Source: Peptococcaceae bacterium
GTDB lineage: Bacteria > Bacillota > Peptococcia > DRI-13 > PHAD01
Length of the DNA stretch: 43,994 nt
NCBI GenBank assembly: GCA_024655825.1
Contig: JANLFJ010000025.1
Span: 1 to 43,994, forward strand
Direction of reading: 5' to 3'
Numbering within the stretch: position 1 is the first letter of the stretch; each line of letters starts with the position of its first letter. The translations under genes and the position numbers were made by a program. Below, piece after piece: positions 42,259 to 43,994 of the stretch. The notes beneath the pieces were generated by a model. It was given only the letters and a program-made list of their open reading frames with translations. It did no database searches and was not told the DNA's origin.

Positions 42259-42852
42259 TCATGTCCTTTTCTCCATGCGCCTGCTGCTTTCTTCCTCAAG
42301 ACCAAGGTGCTCACAGGCAAGGTCCAGGCTGCAACAGGCCATCCGAAAGCCCGGATCGATCTCCACGGCGTTTTCCAGGTACTGCACGGCCTGCCTGAAG
42401 CAGCTTTCCGCATCTTTTTCCCTGTTCTTCTTCTTTAAGTTACGCCCCATCTGGTTGTACGCCAGCCCCAGGTTGAAGTGCGCCTCGGCCCGCTGGGGAT
42501 CAAGCAGGACCGCGGCCTGGAAAAGCCAGACGGCCGATTCCAGGTTGTTGCGGGAAAACTGTTCAGCCCCGTCGTAAATGAGTTCTTTGGCCAGGTTCGG
42601 GTTGTAGGCATTGAGCCAGTGGATATAGGAAGCGGCATCGGCGTGCCCGGGCTGGTGCCCCAGAACATAGACCATGGAGCCGGCAATGGCCTTCCAGAAG
42701 TCATCGCCTCCTACCCTCCTCTCGAAGGCGTCCAGGAAAATGGGGTAAGTAAAATTGGAGGGCATTTCCACAGGAGCTTCGATTTCATGAGGGAGCATGA
42801 TATAAACAAGCTGCTCGCGCCAGGAATCATCCCACGGCTGGTAATCTCGCAT
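42259..42852 (-). CDS. TPR-containing protein of unknown function
   Basis: 197 residues, predicted cytoplasmic. The first half (about 1-95) has no feature I recognise. The second half contains two or three tetratricopeptide-like helical pairs: SAVWLFQAAVLLDPQRAEAH, FNLGLAYNQMGR, and a third ending AVEIDPGFRMACCSL. TPRs usually hold protein partners. It lies between the radical SAM and cobO genes with short gaps (34 and 15 bases), so it is likely in the same transcript. Function not assigned. Confidence 0.75.
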   Translation of the reverse strand: MRDYQPWDDSWREQLVYIMLPHEIEAPVEMPSNFTYPIFLDAFERRVGGDDFWKAIAGSMVYVLGHQPGHADAASYIHWLNAYNPNLAKELIYDGAEQFSRNNLESAVWLFQAAVLLDPQRAEAHFNLGLAYNQMGRNLKKKNREKDAESCFRQAVQYLENAVEIDPGFRMACCSLDLACEHLGLEEESSRRMEKRT

Positions 42853-42886
42853 CAGGCCATCTCTCCTTTCGCTGCATCTTATTTAA

Positions 42887-43840
42887 TTATTTCTCCAAGG
42901 CCTTCCCGTACAGGTAATTGAACTCCTTTCCCTGGTATGTGCCGAGCCGTTTCATCTTTTCTTCAATCAAATTTTTAATCCTCCACCAGCTCGTGTCCCA
43001 GTTGCAGAAAAGCACGCCGTCCCTGGGCCCTTTCCCGGCGAGGCGCTGGATAACCGTTTGCGGCCGCAGGTTTTCCAGAAACAGGACCACCCTGCCGGCG
43101 TACTCGTCAAGGCTGATCAAGCTGATTTCGCCTTTCTCGTACATGTCCCCCAAGGGCGTCCCTTTCACGATGTAAAGCGAATGAAGCTTGACATATTCTA
43201 TTTCCAGCGCCGATAGTACCCTGGCGTTCTCCACCACATCCGTCTCGTCGTCCCAGGGAAGATTGAGGATAAGGTGGGCGCAGACGGCAAAACCATGCTT
43301 TTTTATTCTCAGGACGGCATCAATGAACTCAGCCAGGGTGTGCCCGCGGTTTATCTTTTTCAGCGTGTGGTAATTGACCGTCTGCAGTCCCAGTTCCACG
43401 GTGATGTCCAGTTTTTTTTGCCGCGAGATTTCGCCAAGAAACTCAAGATAGCTTTCCCCGGCACAGTCGGGCCGGGTCGATACGGATATGCCGACCAGCC
43501 CTTCCACTTCGCTGGCGGCCCGGATATTCTCCTTGAAACTCTCCAGCGGCAGGTAGGTATTGGTAAAGGCTTGGAAATAGGCAATAAACCGGCGGGCGTT
43601 AAAACGCCTGGTATAAAACGCCTTGTTCTCTTCGAGCTGTTCTTTGACGCTCATGGTGTTCGGCAGGGCGTCAAAGCCGGAACCTTCCTCGTCGCAAAAA
43701 ATGCAGCCGCCCGTCCCCAGGACTCCGTCGCGGTTGGGGCATGTGCCCGGGAGGTTTACGGGGAGTTTATACACTTTTTCGCCGTACCTTTCCCGGAGGT
43801 GGTCGGCATAGCTCCTGTACAGCGCTGTCGAAGCAGTCAT
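42887..43840 (-). CDS. Radical SAM protein, TIGR01212/YhcC-like
   Basis: 317 residues. The iron-sulphur ligands have the wide spacing of this subgroup: Cys34, Cys46 and Cys49 (TCPNRDGVLGTGGCIFC). STRPDC, VELGLQT and LILNLPWDDE follow the usual radical SAM barrel pattern, and the end WRIKNLIEEKM is family-typical. Relatives are related to the Elp3 group, but the reaction is not settled. It is the first gene of the leftward cluster with TPR and cobO genes, behind a clear sigma-A promoter. Confidence 0.9.
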   Translation of the reverse strand: MTASTALYRSYADHLRERYGEKVYKLPVNLPGTCPNRDGVLGTGGCIFCDEEGSGFDALPNTMSVKEQLEENKAFYTRRFNARRFIAYFQAFTNTYLPLESFKENIRAASEVEGLVGISVSTRPDCAGESYLEFLGEISRQKKLDITVELGLQTVNYHTLKKINRGHTLAEFIDAVLRIKKHGFAVCAHLILNLPWDDETDVVENARVLSALEIEYVKLHSLYIVKGTPLGDMYEKGEISLISLDEYAGRVVLFLENLRPQTVIQRLAGKGPRDGVLFCNWDTSWWRIKNLIEEKMKRLGTYQGKEFNYLYGKALEK

Positions 43841-43876
43841 CTCTATCCACCGGTATTCAAAATCATTTCTGTGTTT

Positions 43877-43905
43877 ATTGTATTATTTTACACCCTCGAC
43901 TTCAA
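43877..43905 (-). promoter_or_regulatory. Sigma-A promoter of the radical SAM-TPR-cobO unit
   Basis: On the minus strand, TTGAAG (43905-43900) and TACAAT (43882-43877) are separated by 17 bases, 36 bases before the ATG. Nothing else was recognised from 43906 to the window end. Confidence 0.65.
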
Positions 43906-43994
43906 TTGCAATAAACAGAACATTTTTTTGTGTATTTATCCCGAGTTTGGCGACAAATATTTCCATGCCAATGGTGACAAGGGTTCCTGGTTTA

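Overview
The window looks like chromosome of an anaerobic, probably syntrophic or fermentative Firmicute of the Clostridia (Peptococcaceae / Desulfotomaculales-like). This is an inference from gene content and signals: strong AGGAGG ribosome binding sites with frequent GTG/TTG starts, a Gram-positive-type LexA box, a HutP-family protein, a trp operon leader that reads like a TRAP target, an OadG-type subunit, a TAXI-TRAP transporter, oxygen-sensitive 4-hydroxybutyryl-CoA dehydratase, and heavy use of sigma-54 with enhancer-binding activators. No rRNA, tRNA, CRISPR array or insertion sequence was seen.

Region 1 (1-14.3 kb) is a catabolic locus. A leftward run of eleven genes starts at 10922 and leaves the window at its left edge: two-subunit aconitase-like hydratase, PrpF/methylitaconate-isomerase-like protein, two MmgE/PrpD paralogues, lactonase-like metallo-hydrolase, 3-hydroxyacyl-CoA dehydrogenase, 4-hydroxybutyryl-CoA dehydratase, crotonase, BadH-like dehydrogenase and the start of a transporter. 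A PrpR-like sigma-54 activator sits upstream and a 2,3-dimethylmalate-lyase-like gene reads away to the right. Both the leftward run and the lyase gene have near-perfect -24/-12 promoters, so I read the locus as one regulon. It joins a 4-hydroxybutyryl-CoA to acetoacetyl-CoA branch with a branched C6/C7 dicarboxylate branch ending in pyruvate plus propionate (or succinate). The substrate is not known.

Region 2 (14.3-25.4 kb) is mixed: a metallo-beta-lactamase-fold protein, a secreted protein of unknown function, a frameshifted secreted GH26-type glycosidase, an AtoS/AtoC-like two-component pair with a sigma-54 promoter in front of an AtoE-like short-chain fatty acid transporter, a phosphodiesterase, a CoA-binding protein, the remains of a LexA-controlled Y-family DNA polymerase, an orphan OadG-type membrane subunit, and a HutP-family protein separated from it by a terminator-like hairpin.

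Region 3 (25.5-32.7 kb) is a complete leftward tryptophan operon, trpE-G-D-C-F-B-A. It has a sigma-A promoter, a leader with NAG triplets at exact 5-nt pitch (a TRAP-type site), and an intrinsic terminator. A 53-codon gene follows on the other strand.

Region 4 (32.7-44 kb) holds a rhomboid protease and then a probable nitrogen-compound uptake and degradation module: RpiR-type regulator, BKACE-family enzyme, class III aminotransferase, TAXI-TRAP transporter with DUF1850 protein, and an amidohydrolase. It ends with a leftward radical SAM, TPR and cobO cluster.
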